Made by a program: the position numbers and the translations under genes. DNA of 64,000 nt, taken from Zantedeschia hybrid cultivar. Its lineage: Eukaryota; Streptophyta; Magnoliopsida; Alismatales; Araceae. A model generated the notes under the pieces. It was not told the DNA's origin, ran no database searches, and saw only the letters and a list, made by a program, of their open reading frames with translations. The stretch lies in contig JARZZO010000009.1 in NCBI GenBank assembly GCA_030544215.1, positions 49,905,129-49,969,128 of the forward strand. Direction: 5' to 3'. Shown in pieces: positions 10,538 to 21,429 of this stretch. The first letter of the stretch is position 1; every line of letters starts with the position of its first letter.

Positions 10538-11896
10538 ATGGCCTCCTCTTCTTCTCGTGCCGCAACAAGAGATCCTAGGGCTCTCTCAGACATAGACGGC
10601 CATCTTAGGAACCTGTTGGCACACGAGAAGGTACATCACTGTCCTTTCCCCCCTTTATAGATATTTGATCACTTACTTTTTCTCCTTTTGACTTGTAGCC
10701 TATTCCTGTTTCCCTGATGCGAGACACACTCAGAGGTATGCGTGGCTTTTTGACCTCATGGATGCCATCACACTGGACATGAGGGTATTCATGCACAGGT
10801 GGAATCTAACCCGGATGGTCATGTTTGCGAAGCGGCTCAACTACATGCATTGGCATTGGGAGAGTCTGGGCGCGCTGCTCGAACTGTGGCATCCGGAGAC
10901 GCACACATTCATCTTCCGTGAATTTGAGGTCACTGTTTTGTTGGAAGAAGTGGAACTCATCTATGGTTGGGGTAGCCTAGCTGCTGGTGATCTCGCTGAT
11001 TTGCCAGCCTGGATGAAATTTTTGCTGAAATTGTATAGGACAAACAAGAAGTATGCTGCATGAGCGACAGGCAGAGGATTCTTGTCGACCGTCTTGCATA
11101 CTGGATGATCCAGGAAATCAAGCGCATAATAATCAAGCAGGAAAGATTGATGCGGGGACTATGTTTGGTCCCCGGAGGTACCTTGTGGTTTCCGTCATAT
11201 GTGGGCGTACTGAGCTTACTCTGGTAGGGGAGATCCATTGCCCCAGTAGTTCTGGCCGATCTATATGGCGGCCTCAATGGCATGTGCATGGGACAAGGCG
11301 TGAAGGGGAGCTTGTTTATCCAGCAGTTGTAGGTAGAAATGCACCTGTGCTTTGATTTTGATGAGACAGTGACTACAGCCTCCAGGATTTTTCAGCACAG
11401 CGCGTGGTATCCGGCACGGTCGCTTCTCGGTCCTGAAGATCAAGTCAAATACCTCACAGCTCATTTGAAGACGAGGGACGACTGGCGCAATTATCTAAAC
11501 TTCTTAGACCTAGAAAAGTTCATCTTCGTTCCAATGATTCTTAGAGGCCTAGAATTCACCACAAGGGCCTCGAATGATCGTGAACTTTGGCTAGTGGGTC
11601 CAGATGAGTTAGTCTTGTATCAAGGTCACCGCTGCCACCTTTGGATCGGAATTCCAAGACAAATACCACTTCCCACCTTACATGACATGTTGATCGTGCC
11701 GAGGCACACTGGGTATGTTAGGGAAGCGAAGGTGACGGAGTGACTTCAACGTGCATGGCGCCGCCATTCCAAACTTACTAAGGCCAAGATTGATGTAGGG
11801 AAAGCTCCTGAGGTCGTGAAAAAATATGTGAAGTATTTAGAAAATGTTCGTCCTGCTGTTTTAGTTTTTTTCATGGGCCGCAGAGCCTTAGAATGA
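10538..11896 (+). pseudogene. Plant mobile domain (PMD) gene, broken
   Basis: The start ATG at 10538 opens MASSSSRAATRDPRALSD; a donor follows at 10631 and an acceptor at 10691-10698. Exon 2 encodes LLELWHPETHTFIFREFEVT, close to the PMD signature (RPETHTF...GE.T.TLED). Past 11000 the frame continues with stops inside it: MSDRQRILVDRLAYWMIQEI, LVPGGTLWFPSYVGVLSL, VVLADLYGGLNG, then a long stretch from 11339 (MHLCFDFDETV) to a TGA at 11894-11896. At least four in-frame stops and at least one frameshift near the exon 2 start break it. PMD proteins are plant-specific and related to domains carried by transposons; MAIN and MAIL1 are the known nuclear members. It may have come from a mobile element rather than a housekeeping gene. 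Confidence 0.7.
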
Positions 11897-12029
11897 TGTA
11901 AACATCATTTTATTATTGAAATAAAGAGAGTCTTTTCTTCTTATTGTTTCTGTTGACTTAACAGGATATTTGATGTGAAGAAAAGGTGGATTTACCAAGG
12001 CCACTGTGCGGACTGCCGCAATTAAGGCC

Positions 12030-12880
12030 GTCGTAGTGGCCGGGCAGCCACTCACCCGGCCATCGACCGGGGTGGGCGGCCCCTCGCCCAGCCGTCGGTC
12101 GGCGCAGGAGACCCCGCGCCCAGCCGTTGGCCGGTGCGGGCGGCCCACCACCTAGCCGTAGGCCGAGGTGGACCTGGCCCTGAGATCGCCGGCCCCCTTT
12201 TTAAAAACCCTCTCCCCTTTTCAAACCCCCTTCCTTCTCAAACCCCCTTCCTTCTTCCTCCTTCCCTCTTTCTTCCTCTTCCATTCTTTCTCCTTCCTCT
12301 ACCCCCCCTCTCTTCCAATGGTTAGAATGAGGTTGCCCTGGTTCTTGATGCGACGTTGCAACGACGAGGAAGAAGAGATAGTGCCGGAGACCGGCGGCGG
12401 CAAGCGTGGTGGCGACGGTGGCAATGAGCAAGGCGGAGACGGCGAGCGTAGTGGCGGTGGCATCGTCGAGCGCGGCGGGCAGCAAGGGCGAGGAAGAAGA
12501 CGAAGGCGGAGATGGAGAAGAAGAAGAAGAAAAAGAAGAAGGAGAAAAAGGAGAGGAAGAGGAAGAAGACGGCGATGACGAAGGAGATAGAGGCATGGAG
12601 GAGAAGGCACCGGAGAGGAGGGTTAGAGATTTTCATTTTTCAAAAAAAAATTGGTGAAAACAGACGATCGGGGCCGCGGCTAGACGGACGGCCGACGCCG
12701 TGGCCGCCCGCCTTGGTCGACGGCCGGCGACGCGGCCGTCCGCCTAGGCAGATGGCTAGGGCCGCGGCCGCCCGCTGAGACGGACGACCGGTGCCATGGC
12801 CGCCCGTCGAGGCGGACGGCCGGCGCGTGGCCGCTCGCTGGGGTGGATGGTTGGCGTCGTGGCCGTCTAACTTGGTGGAT
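12030..12880. repeat. Foldback-like inverted structure: two GC-rich minisatellites around CT-rich and GA-rich tracts
   Basis: Left arm (12030-12175) has about four 32-bp units of the type CAGCCGTCGGTCGGCGCAGG. Right arm (12668-12880) has about six 32-bp units of the type GACGGCCGGCGACGCGGCCG, similar to the reverse complement of the left arm. Inside the arms a polypyrimidine tract (12185-12330) faces a polypurine tract (12480-12625), so both layers are roughly complementary and the whole could fold back. The long frames here are compositional (poly Glu/Arg or Pro/Ser). It lies in the spacer between the two PMD pseudogenes, or in a long first intron of the second. Confidence 0.55.
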
Positions 12881-12950
12881 AGTTAAGCCCAAATTTCCTT
12901 TAAAAAAAAGATTAAATTTGTTTTTCTTATTTGTTTTATTAATTGTGCAG

Positions 12951-15354
12951 GGTCCCCAGAGGATTCGCAACAGAGTCTCCTTGGATTTTGTCTGGGCCTG
13001 GTACCATGCTCTGCCGAATCGGCTTCGATTACAGGTGGATGAGTTCGGGTTTGGGCCACTCTTCCGGATTCGACCATTCATGGTGGATGCACCATTTCTA
13101 GTGGCTCTGCGGGAGCGGTGGGATGACCAATGCTGAGCCTTCATCATGCTGTGGGGGCATATGCTGCCTACTCTTGAGGACGTGGCATTCCTGACAGGAC
13201 TGCCAATAGTTGGTGACCCAGTGGTGGCTCCCGAACTTAGAGACTATAGGCAACTTGCATATCAGCTTCTGGGCCAAGGATTCTACAGGGTCCAAGGAGT
13301 GTTAGCCCACATCCCACTCGGCCATTTCGCATGGTCAGTAGGGCTGAGTCGGGTGTGGCGGAAGCCTTGCGAGGCACTCGGGGCGTTTGCCGAGAGGGTA
13401 GAGACACTTCTTGACCTGGAAGGTCGTTTGGATGAGCAGAACTTGCGGATCTTCCTCCTCTTCTTCTTTGGGAGACTATTGTTCACAACAGCTGCGGACA
13501 GAGTAAATTTGAAGTATCTGCTGCTACTACATGACCTTCAAGTAGCGAAGAAGATGGCCTGGGGAGCGGCGATGCTTGGCCATCTCTTCTTCCATCTGGT
13601 TAGCTTTTGCCGAGGATCAGGAAATCTAGGCGGGTTCACTCCTTTCCTATAGGTGCTTTTCTTAATCCTTTGATCCCCCTTTTGTTCATGTTTTTCAGTA
13701 TTGACTGTGTTTTCCTCTCTAGCAAATCTGGGGTTCCGCTTCTCCATTGGTCGTGGGACGATTCCTGTGGATCGTGAGGGGTGGACCCCTCTAATGGCGC
13801 GGTGGGAGGTGATTATAGACCGTCACCCCGTCTTGCATGCCTAAAAGAGATCTGCGGCTAGCTTGACTCCTTCCCTCCTCATATGGTAAGTGTTTCCTAT
13901 TAAGCCTTTATTTTTGCTAAACAAGACTGACTTTGTGCTTAAATAGGTTGTGTAGATGCCTTATGTGGAGGAGGATGTTTGTAGTCAGCCGTGGGTAGCG
14001 CAAGGCCTCTCTCAATTCAAGTGGAAGTGCCCCTACTGTGCGTGAACATATGTGATGGTTCTTCGTCCGAGTGGCCTACCGCACCGGGGATGGTACCAGC
14101 CCTTGCTAGTATTGCCAGATTATCCTAACATGAATCACAGTCGTCGCCGATCGTCTGCAATTGGTCAGGATTGGCAGGTGATTCGGCGGGCAGAGATTAA
14201 GGTATCGCACCGCATAGGAGTCACTTTGACAGAGCATAGGGCTTTGTGGGACAGTCGGGCATACTTTGAGGATTATATTAAGCGATATGGGGATTGTCTA
14301 TACCTTGACGTTCGACGGGTAAGAACTCCTTGATCTTTCTATTTCACCTATCGCCTCCTACTTCACTTTTTCTGACCGAATTTTGGTTGTGTTTTAACAG
14401 ATGCCGGAGATTGAGGCAATGCAGATCCTGAAGAACCAAAACGCCGGCTTGAGTCTCAAGTTAGCCAACATGCATAGGCAGATCCAGGAGCTGGTGAGTG
14501 ATATTTGGATTCTGTAGGAAGTTAGGTGAAAACAACTTTTTATTTAAATGGTGTTTATGATGCAAAGAGGAATGCTTGTGAGCTAGGGATAGCGAGGGGA
14601 CCCTGGCGTAGGATCATCTTCGCAGGGGCCAGCATCCCCTGCAGATTGGGAGGCACGGCTGCGTGATGCCCTGCATAGGGCCGAGACCCGAGAGGCGGAT
14701 CTAGTGCAGCAGGTGAGTACCGTTATTTCAAGTGTTACTTCAATCCTGATTGAACTTATGTGACATCTCTGATATTTCTTGTAGCGCCAAGAAGTCGAGG
14801 CTGCCTTAGCTAGAGCAGCAGCAGCTGAGGCGAGGGCGGCCCAAGCAAGGGAGCTGGAGGAAATCAACCGGCAGCTTTGAGAGCAGGTGCTTCATGCTGA
14901 GGAGCGAGCAACCCGTGCAGAGGCAGCGGGAGGATCCCATTCTGATGTGTACTGGGAGGGGGTGATGGCTGACCTTCGACAAGAACTCACGAGAGCTCAG
15001 GTGGAAGCAAAGGAGGTGGAATTCAAGTACCGAACTCTGTGGGACCGGGCAATGAAGAAAGGGAGAGATCGAGCTGCGAGGTCCAATGCACAGAGTCCGG
15101 GGGCTCGCCCGTCTGCTCCAGCTCCCTCAGCCTAGTTGGGGCCAGTCGGAAGTTCAACTTACAGGGACCTCGACTCTCTATTTGCTGAGGACGTGTAGGG
15201 GAGGTACCGGCCTGCCAGATCTTCGGGTTCTAGGCCGCCGATGTTCGGGCAGCGCCGCATACGGGAGGATGATGTGGAGAGCCATATGAGACACTCCTCT
15301 CGCGGAGGAAAAGATGATGAGGGTGAGGGCAAGAAGAGGGACTGTTGTTTATGA
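12951..15354 (+). pseudogene. Multi-exon plant mobile domain gene with coiled-coil tail, broken
   Basis: Exons inferred from splice sites: 12951-13652, 13723-13885, 13947-14318, 14401-14493, about 14562-14712 and 14785-15354. Exon 1 carries the PMD core: FVWAWYHALPNRLRL, MLPTLEDVAFLTGLPIVGDP and FFFGRLLFTTAADRVNLKYL, where the family has GE.T.TLEDV..L.GLP.DG and LLG..LF.D.....V...YL. The tail (RQEVEAALARAAAAEARAAQ, AEERATRAEAAGG) is an Ala/Glu/Arg-rich coiled coil. In-frame stops sit at 13134, 13650 (exon edge), in exon 2 (TAA after HPVLHA), 13953, 14043, 14878, 15133 and about 15195. Each can be explained by one C-to-T or G-to-A change, typical of old methylated DNA. Reading stays coherent past every stop, so the gene was intact until fairly recently. 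No upstream first exon was identified. Confidence 0.75.
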
Positions 15355-16489
15355 TTAGGGGTATGCCCCTGCATATGATGTATGAACTCATGTTTGCCAC
15401 TGTATTTCATTGTTTGTTATATGGGCATTTCAGTCTTCTTCCATTCATACCTATTCTTCCTGCATGCACAACATTAAAGGGGAAACAATTAGTAGTATAT
15501 GTTTTCGGCCCCTTGGCCAAAAAGAGCAACTACCTTTTCCCTAGCCTTCGCATAGGGTCAAGGGTCGTGTCCTACTAACCAGACAAGAGCAATAAAACTG
15601 ATGCGACAAGCAAATATGCAAATGTTGGCGGATATTAACAAATAAGGTGTGTGATGTGGATGTCTTTAACAAATGAAAACATGTTTTTGATTCCGCCTAC
15701 CTGGTGACTGCCTCCTTGAAAGAGAGATGCCCTGAACCGCTAGATGATAGGGGCATATCCACTTGACCACCACCAGATTATGATCGTAGTATGATCAGTT
15801 TTTCGGAATTGTCAATAGGTGGTTTACATTATGGAAGAAACAAATGTATATGTGATATTCTTGTGAGCAATCACGTATAGCAGGAATTACATGGTTTGGT
15901 TTATCATATTCCTCTCTTCTCATCATAATATTTAGAGATTGGTCATGGAGAGAAGGCAACGACGTCATCATAGATGCATGTACGTTTAGGACTATAAATG
16001 ATACTTAGTCCTTTTGATTTTTGGTCTCTTGCTCATATTTGAAAATAGAAGTAAAAATGCGAAAAGGCTTTCAACAAATAATTCGATGTAGAAGTATTAG
16101 TGGTAGCCTGTACTAAGAAATTATATAGCTGACAATTTTATATGTTAGTGTTAATATCAAAATTGTATGTCTTCCATTTAATATTTAGCAATTTTAAAAA
16201 TGTGCAATTGGAGGTGTACTTACCCTCTCCCCTCTCCTACATCTTCATCTCCATTATTTTCTCTTTTCTATTTCCATAATCTCTTTCTTTTCTCACTTTA
16301 TTTCTCCTCTTTCTATTGTTCTTCTCTCTTCTGAAAAGCGATGGATTCCACCAATTGATAGGAGTAGCTTGGAGCGGATAAAGGAAGAGGATGCTAGATT
16401 AATTTTGGCTCCACACACAACCTCAACAAACATTTAAAAGTAGTTTTAGTCACTGCTTGTTTTTTTTTTTTTCTTTTGGGTAGGTTAAA
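15355..16489. other. Intergenic, nothing recognised
   Basis: No coding frame, tandem repeat or mobile-element signature that I can support. A CT-rich tract lies at about 16225-16330. Confidence 0.4.
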
Positions 16490-17110
16490 ATTTTAGACTT
16501 TTTGCAAATAACCCCTAAAAGATTCTATATTTGTGGATAACTATGTATTTGTATATACCCTATTAACTATGGTGGTATTTGCATGTAACCTGCTTAACTA
16601 TAATGTTTATTTTGAATTTTACCTGAGTGAAAATCTTATTACCTTATATAAAATATGTGAACGACATTTCAATATGAAATTAGGGTTTTTGAAAATAACC
16701 CACTAAAAGATTGCATATTTGCATTTAACCCCCTGTATAATTCATATTTGCATATAACCCCCTAAACTATGGCGATATTTGCATATATCCCACTTAATTA
16801 TGTGAGTTTACTTTGAATTTCACCTAAATTAAAATATTATTTCCATACAAAGAATATGTGAAGCTATTAATTGAAAATGCTACTAGCACCCTCAATTAAA
16901 ATACAAACATCTTACAAGAAAAATCACATAAGCATATATCCGTAAACTTGTCTTATATATTTAACATCAAAAATTTTATTTTTATTAGTACATAAAATAA
17001 AAATATTAAAACTCAAATAAAATTCAAAACAAACTATATATTTAAGGGTATTATACGCAAATACTACCATAGTTAATTGAGTATTTTTCAAAGAAGTATG
17101 TTCTTTATAA
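16490..17110. repeat. AT-rich repeat with direct and inverted copies of a TATTTGCATRTAACCC-type motif
   Basis: Two direct copies (about 16500-16620 and 16690-16815) share the order AAATAACCC, CTAAAAGATT, ATTTG, CTATGGNGATATTTGCAT. A third, at 17040-17105, is in reverse orientation (reads TATGGTAGTATTTGCG on the minus strand). The layout resembles a decayed MITE or the ends of a TIR element; no target-site duplication was identified. Confidence 0.45.
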
Positions 17111-17720
17111 AAATAGTTCAACTTATTTTATGTTATGTATTTTTGTAATTTTTAAAACAATTCTATGTACTACGATATTAATTTTCATTCTTTGTTTTTC
17201 ACGAAAACCTTTTTATGGATTTAAGGTAATTTATTTGGGCTGATTTTTTTCTCGATGTTAGACTTGATGACATTGTATACACAAATTTATTTTCTACCCT
17301 GATAGTTTCACTTTACAAATATATAAAATAAATTTAGTTTAAAATAAAAATAGATTCCGATATAGTATTATTAAGTATTATTTTAATTTAATATTTCTTT
17401 GACAATCAAAATTCCAGTTTCTCATGCAGTGTGTGTGTATAGCGATCAAAATGCTAGCTTTTCGTGCATACTAAATTTCCTCTAAAAGAATCTAAAGGAA
17501 CAATAGGATGCAAGCTGAAAGACTAATCTAGAGATTAATGTCTGATAGGATATACCTGTTAATTAACCTAAGGAACCCAGACGATTTATTTTTCAAAAAT
17601 AAAAGACGGTGGAGCAAGTGTTTCTGTGATCGAAAATTCCTAAGGAGAGGAGAAACATCATTGGATGGCAAAATAGATTTCCAATTTTAAAATTTCAAAA
17701 AATGCTCCAAAATCTGACCG
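17111..17720. other. AT-rich sequence upstream of the gene-like region
   Basis: No coding frame. It borders the candidate promoter at about 17727 and may include upstream control sequence; no specific site is supported. Confidence 0.35.
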
Positions 17721-17726
17721 TTGGGC

Positions 17727-17815
17727 TTTATATCCCCCTTGCTTCCCTCATAAACCCAAAACCCCCATTCTGTGCGCACAGCGAGCGAGAGAGAGAGTGA
17801 GAGAGAGAGAGAGCA
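17727..17815 (+). promoter_or_regulatory. Candidate core promoter and GA-rich 5' leader
   Basis: A TATA-like TTTATAT (17727-17733) is followed about 50-80 bp downstream by a (GA)n leader (17784-17814) that runs straight into ATGGG at 17816. GA/CT microsatellite leaders are common in plant genes. The composition changes sharply from AT-rich to GC-rich here, as at plant gene starts. Confidence 0.45.
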
Positions 17816-18220
17816 ATGGGCGGCCTCGCCGGCAGAGGCGCGCAGCAGCAGCGCCTCGTGCTGCTCCGGGGCTTCGCGACCAAGAAACCCAAGGAGGTGA
17901 AGCAAGAACCCAACACCCCACGTCCAATTCGATCTCGTCTTCACCGTTCCACTCTCGTCCTCAATCTCCTCATCGCTGCCTCTGGTTCCTCTGCAGAAGG
18001 GAGGGTCGCCGTTCCGAAGAAGCGCCCGCTCGACCTCTGGGCGGTGTTGGAGGCAGCGAGCGCCGGCCTCGAGGAGGGCAAAAAGGAGGCCACCGAGCAT
18101 GGCGTCAAGGGCTCTGTGGTCGCGCTCTCGACGCTTCCGTTCTGGTTCTGCGGCTCCCCCCTCCTCCCATGCCTTCCTTTCTTGGAATCGTTCTTTTTTC
18201 TGTTTCTTTATTCACTATAG
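17816..18220 (+). CDS. Candidate first coding exon of an unrecognised gene
   Basis: ATG at 17816 follows a TATA-like box and a GA-rich leader. It opens a 134-codon frame beginning MGGLAGRGAQQQRLVLLRGF, rich in Arg with no early acidic residues, which could be a mitochondrial or plastid presequence. After 17996 the frame reads VAVPKKRPLDLWAVLEAASA and LEEGKKEATEHGVKG, with strong GC bias at third positions, then becomes hydrophobic and low-complexity toward the stop at 18218, probably intron. A GT (17898) and AG (17995) pair could also be a small intron, but splicing it would shift the frame. I do not recognise the protein; a real exon ending near 18110-18130 is the simplest view. Confidence 0.45.
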   Translation: MGGLAGRGAQQQRLVLLRGFATKKPKEVKQEPNTPRPIRSRLHRSTLVLNLLIAASGSSAEGRVAVPKKRPLDLWAVLEAASAGLEEGKKEATEHGVKGSVVALSTLPFWFCGSPLLPCLPFLESFFFLFLYSL

Positions 18221-18768
18221 AGGTCGCCGGATTTTCATGGAGATGGGGACCCGTCTTCTTCAGGCAGAGGTAGCTTAGGGTTTCTTCTGAACTGGCCGTC
18301 AAGACACTGGCAGTCAAGACACTTTCCATACATATATTATGAATGGCCTAGGTTACCAGGTCTTACGAAGTTTCTCCCCATTTTCTTCTTATTCTGCTTC
18401 TCTGTCCTATTCAGAGGTGTGGCATGAATTTGTTTCTTGGTAGTTCCGATTTAGAAGTATGACATGAATTTGTTTCTAGGTAGTCTAAGGCTTTTTTCAT
18501 AATTTGCTTCCATGTCTGATTTCAAGATATAGGTTGGATTTTTTTTGAAATAATTATTGAGGGATTGTGAAATGACTTGCAGTTCTTTTTTCTTGTTACA
18601 ATTCTTTTTTTCTTTTTCTTGTGGATTTAGGATGTTTCTGTAGTTGTTCATTTTTTGTTTTGGATTCTTCCTCAATTAATTCTTCTAAGTCATTGAGACT
18701 TTTATTTGATTATCCTGTTTAATGCCTTCTCATTCCACTTTCACTTTCTGAGTTATAAGTGATTTCAG

Positions 18769-18837
18769 TCCTTTCAATGTGGACAAGGTTACAGCCGTCT
18801 TATGCAGCCAATATCTAACAAGCACCTGGGAACGGAG
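18769..18837 (+). CDS. Exon-like segment, 23 codons, unrecognised
   Basis: Flanked by an acceptor (TTTCAG) and a donor (GAG|GTACAT). The frame reads SFQCGQGYSRLMQPIS... with phase 0 at both ends. The same segment occurs at about 21855, 22365 and 25617, where each has stop codons, so only this copy can be coding. No domain recognised. Confidence 0.4.
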
Positions 18838-19289
18838 GTACATGAATACTTTTTTTTTTTCAGTGAAATAGTTGATGAAGCTGCCCTATTATTCTCCATG
18901 TACATGTTCCCCTTTATTTTTACGTCTATGGACCTTCAAGGCCATTAGTTATTTATGACCTCCTTACTTTTTCCTGTATATCCTTGAGCATATCCTAAGT
19001 TAGCATCAAACTGACCAAAGCTAAGTAGTGGCAACACTTGGGTTAAGATCACTAATCAACATTTTGCACATTTTGCACAAGTGGATCCAAGGCGATGGTG
19101 ATCTGCTGGCAGGCTCATCATCCATCATAGGTTCCGGCATTGATGGATTTCTCGTAGGTGGAGTTGTGGTGATGGATCTCTGATGGGTGGGGCTGAGGCT
19201 ATCTTGTAGATGGGGGATGTGTCTTAGGAAGTAGATGGGGCATCGTAAGGGTAGCAGCCATGGAAAAGTAGATCCTCTCTACCTCTCCA

Positions 19290-20321
19290 CTTCTTTGCAA
19301 GGAAAATTTCTTTAGTTAACTGGGAGGAGATTTGCAGAGATCTTAAGGATGGAGGACTAGGAGCCAGAAATTTTATGAGAACAGAGGAAAATTTTATTAC
19401 CACACATCCAATAGTTCTATGATGTCTCCACTCTGGAAAGACATTCTCAAGACTGCATAGTATGTTGAGAAGGGAATTCTGTACAAACCGGTCTTGGTGA
19501 TAACATTTTCTTTTGGCATGACAAATGGGCAGATAAACAACTTTTGAGTGAGACATTTCCTCTTATTTTCAATCTGGATCTGTGAAGTGGGCTACAGTCA
19601 AAGACTGTTACATCCAAGAAGGTGCTCATATCCAATGGATGATTGTTTTAAGAAGAGCTTTAAAAGATGATGAAGTTGATGAGTGTTTGAATATCATTCA
19701 GTTTCTGGACAGGATAAAATTGCAGACAGATAAAAAAGATCAAGTTATGTGGTTAAAAGATGGAGGAATATTTTCAGTTAAATCTATGTATCATAATATT
19801 GAAGGTAGAAGAGAACCTTATCTCAGGTATAGGCAAGTCTGAAAAGTCAAAGCTCCTCTCAAAATCCGAGTTTTTATGTGGCTTATGCTTGAGAAGAGAA
19901 CTATAACAAAGGTTTTCAGAGCAAAATGGGCTCCATATGCTAATAGTGCCTGCTCACTTTGTGGTATTCAGGCACAGACCATCTGTTCATTCAGTGTTTA
20001 TTTAGCAGAGAAGTGTTGCAAGTTATCAATAAAACACTGTGCATTCGGAGTGCAAGGATGCAATTTTTCGGAGAAGTAAACCTTACACAGAGAACACTTG
20101 CCTCAGAACCATTCACTACATCTTTCTTTGGAGTAGATTTTTGCTTAAGATTTCAGTTGTTAGTTTGAGAAGAGAGTTCAATCTACAACCTGACTGATTT
20201 TTTATTTATTTTTCCTTTACTATAGGATAGGTACCTCACCCATCCTATTTTGATCGTACCCCCTCTATTTATGATTCAATAAAATTGGTGGCACAATCCA
20301 CTACTTTCTATTAAAAAAAAA
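19290..20321 (+). mobile_element. 5'-truncated LINE (non-LTR retrotransposon), reverse transcriptase C-terminal end
   Basis: Frame pieces read MWLKDGGIFSVKSMYHNI, VKAPLKIRVFMWLML and CSLCGIQAQT, followed after a one-base frame break by LFIQCLFSREV. This is the order of the zinc-binding region at the end of plant LINE reverse transcriptases (W..S..G.FSVKS.Y, P.KI.VF.W, C..CG...H.F..C.F). A one-base frameshift and an in-frame TGA break it. A 3' untranslated part ends in AATAAA-like sequence and a short poly(A) at about 20311-20320, as LINEs do. The corresponding place in repeat unit 2 (about 23510) lacks this insert, which confirms insertion after duplication or in one copy only. Confidence 0.75.
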
Positions 20322-20373
20322 TGCTTTTTTCCTCTTGTTCTTTTCTATTTTGTTGGTTTGTTTTGGAATCCAG

Positions 20374-20498
20374 AAGAAGAGGAGATGGTGAAGAAGAGAG
20401 GGAGGATGGATAGCGGTGGTGCTGCCTCTCTGGGTTTTCCTCAGGCTTCAGCCTTCCTCTCTGACAAGGAAAACCCTGCTGATCATCTCTCTATAAAG
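20374..20498 (+). CDS. Exon-like segment, about 40 codons, unrecognised
   Basis: Acceptor AATCCAG at 20373, donor AAAG|GTGACA at 20499. It reads MVKKRGRMDSGGAASLGF then FLSDKENPADHLSIK. The ATG at 20385 could be internal or a start. Unit 2 has the homologous stretch at about 23911-24030 with a lost donor and stops. Lys/Arg-rich beginning and Asp/Ser-rich end suggest a flexible region; no domain is recognised. Confidence 0.4.
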
Positions 20499-21068
20499 GT
20501 GACATTTATTGCAAGCAAGTGAACACAGGTTTTATTCACTCCTTTTTCTTCTGCCTCTTTTCTTCTTATTTGATGGATCTAGAGAAGCCCTAGTTGTTGT
20601 CATATTGATGATTGTCTCATCATTTACCTTATGTTAGGTTTATTTTTTAGAAATAAACTGGTGACTGAGACCTTCTTAATCTCTCTAATGCCATGTTTTT
20701 GAGAAAGGTTATGAAATTGATGCAGTTTATTAATTTTATGAATTTAGATGTTGTCTATTTATCTTGCAGGGAATACTCATTTATGAAGTTGAATCCTGTG
20801 GACTTCATCACTAGTTGTGAGAAAAAAAAGAAATCTGATTTAACTGTGGGTGAACACATCTGGCTAAGGCTTAGCAAAACTTTGTGGGATGGATATAAAT
20901 AAGTATTTTTTTCTATTCCCATGGTACTCATCTAGGCACATAAGCTATTTTTTGGATTATTGTAAGTGTAAATGTGTAGTCTTTTTTTCTTTAGGTAGAT
21001 CTTCACATTTGTTTTTACAATCTTGTGATGCTGTAACCTGAGCTTCAGTTTTTCCCCATTTTGAGCAG

Positions 21069-21203
21069 TATGACATTGTCCCTAAATTTGGTGTTCCTAC
21101 AAATGTTGTGGTTAATTTTGTTGCAGAAGCTGAAGTCTTGATGTGGTCTTATGGGAAGTTGGGTTACTTTCTCTGCATCAAGAAACACACTTTTTACATG
21201 AAG
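21069..21203 (+). CDS. Exon-like segment, 45 codons, unrecognised
   Basis: Acceptor TTGAGCAG (21061-21068) and consensus donor AAG|GTGAGT (21204). Exactly 45 codons, phase 0 to phase 0: YDIVPKFGVPTNVVVNFVAE and then VLMWSYGKLGYFLCIKKHTF. This is the best-looking exon in the window. The copy in unit 2 (about 24833-24970) has frameshifts and stops, so selection has acted on, or been lost later in, this one. The protein family is not recognised. Confidence 0.5.
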
Positions 21204-21429
21204 GTGAGTAAAGTGAAAAGAAAAATCTTCAGACAGAGATAAACATTAGTTCTTCTGTTAGAATAATTGGCGTGCATATATTTGAACATTGATATTAGAA
21301 ATGGAGAAAAATTAGATGAGACAAGAATGTCTATTATTTAATAAACATACAACCAGCCATTCAAGTCGAAATCCTTTTATGCACTTGGCTTTTGTGATGA
21401 AAATCCGACAATGAAGACACTCCATACAT

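Larger units (their letters stand above)
18310..21429 (+). repeat. Segmental repeat unit 1 of the gene-like region
   Basis: The sequence starting CATACATAT...GGTTACCAGGTCTTAC and CATTTTCTTCTTATTCTG is found again at about 21411 and 25174. Within the unit, the 18769 exon, the 20374 exon and the 21069 exon all have degraded counterparts in later units. Unit 1 has the intact reading frames and splice sites, so it looks like the parent copy. A LINE fragment interrupts it at about 19290-20321. Confidence 0.6.

Noticed and set aside
12168..12657. Overlapping frames rich in Glu/Arg or Pro/Ser on both strands
   Set aside because: They follow the purine and pyrimidine tracts of the foldback-like region; open in several frames at once, so not coding.
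17797..18273. 158-codon frame overlapping the candidate first exon in another phase
   Set aside because: Starts inside the GA leader and is Arg/Pro-rich; the frame from 17816 has the better start context and residue composition.
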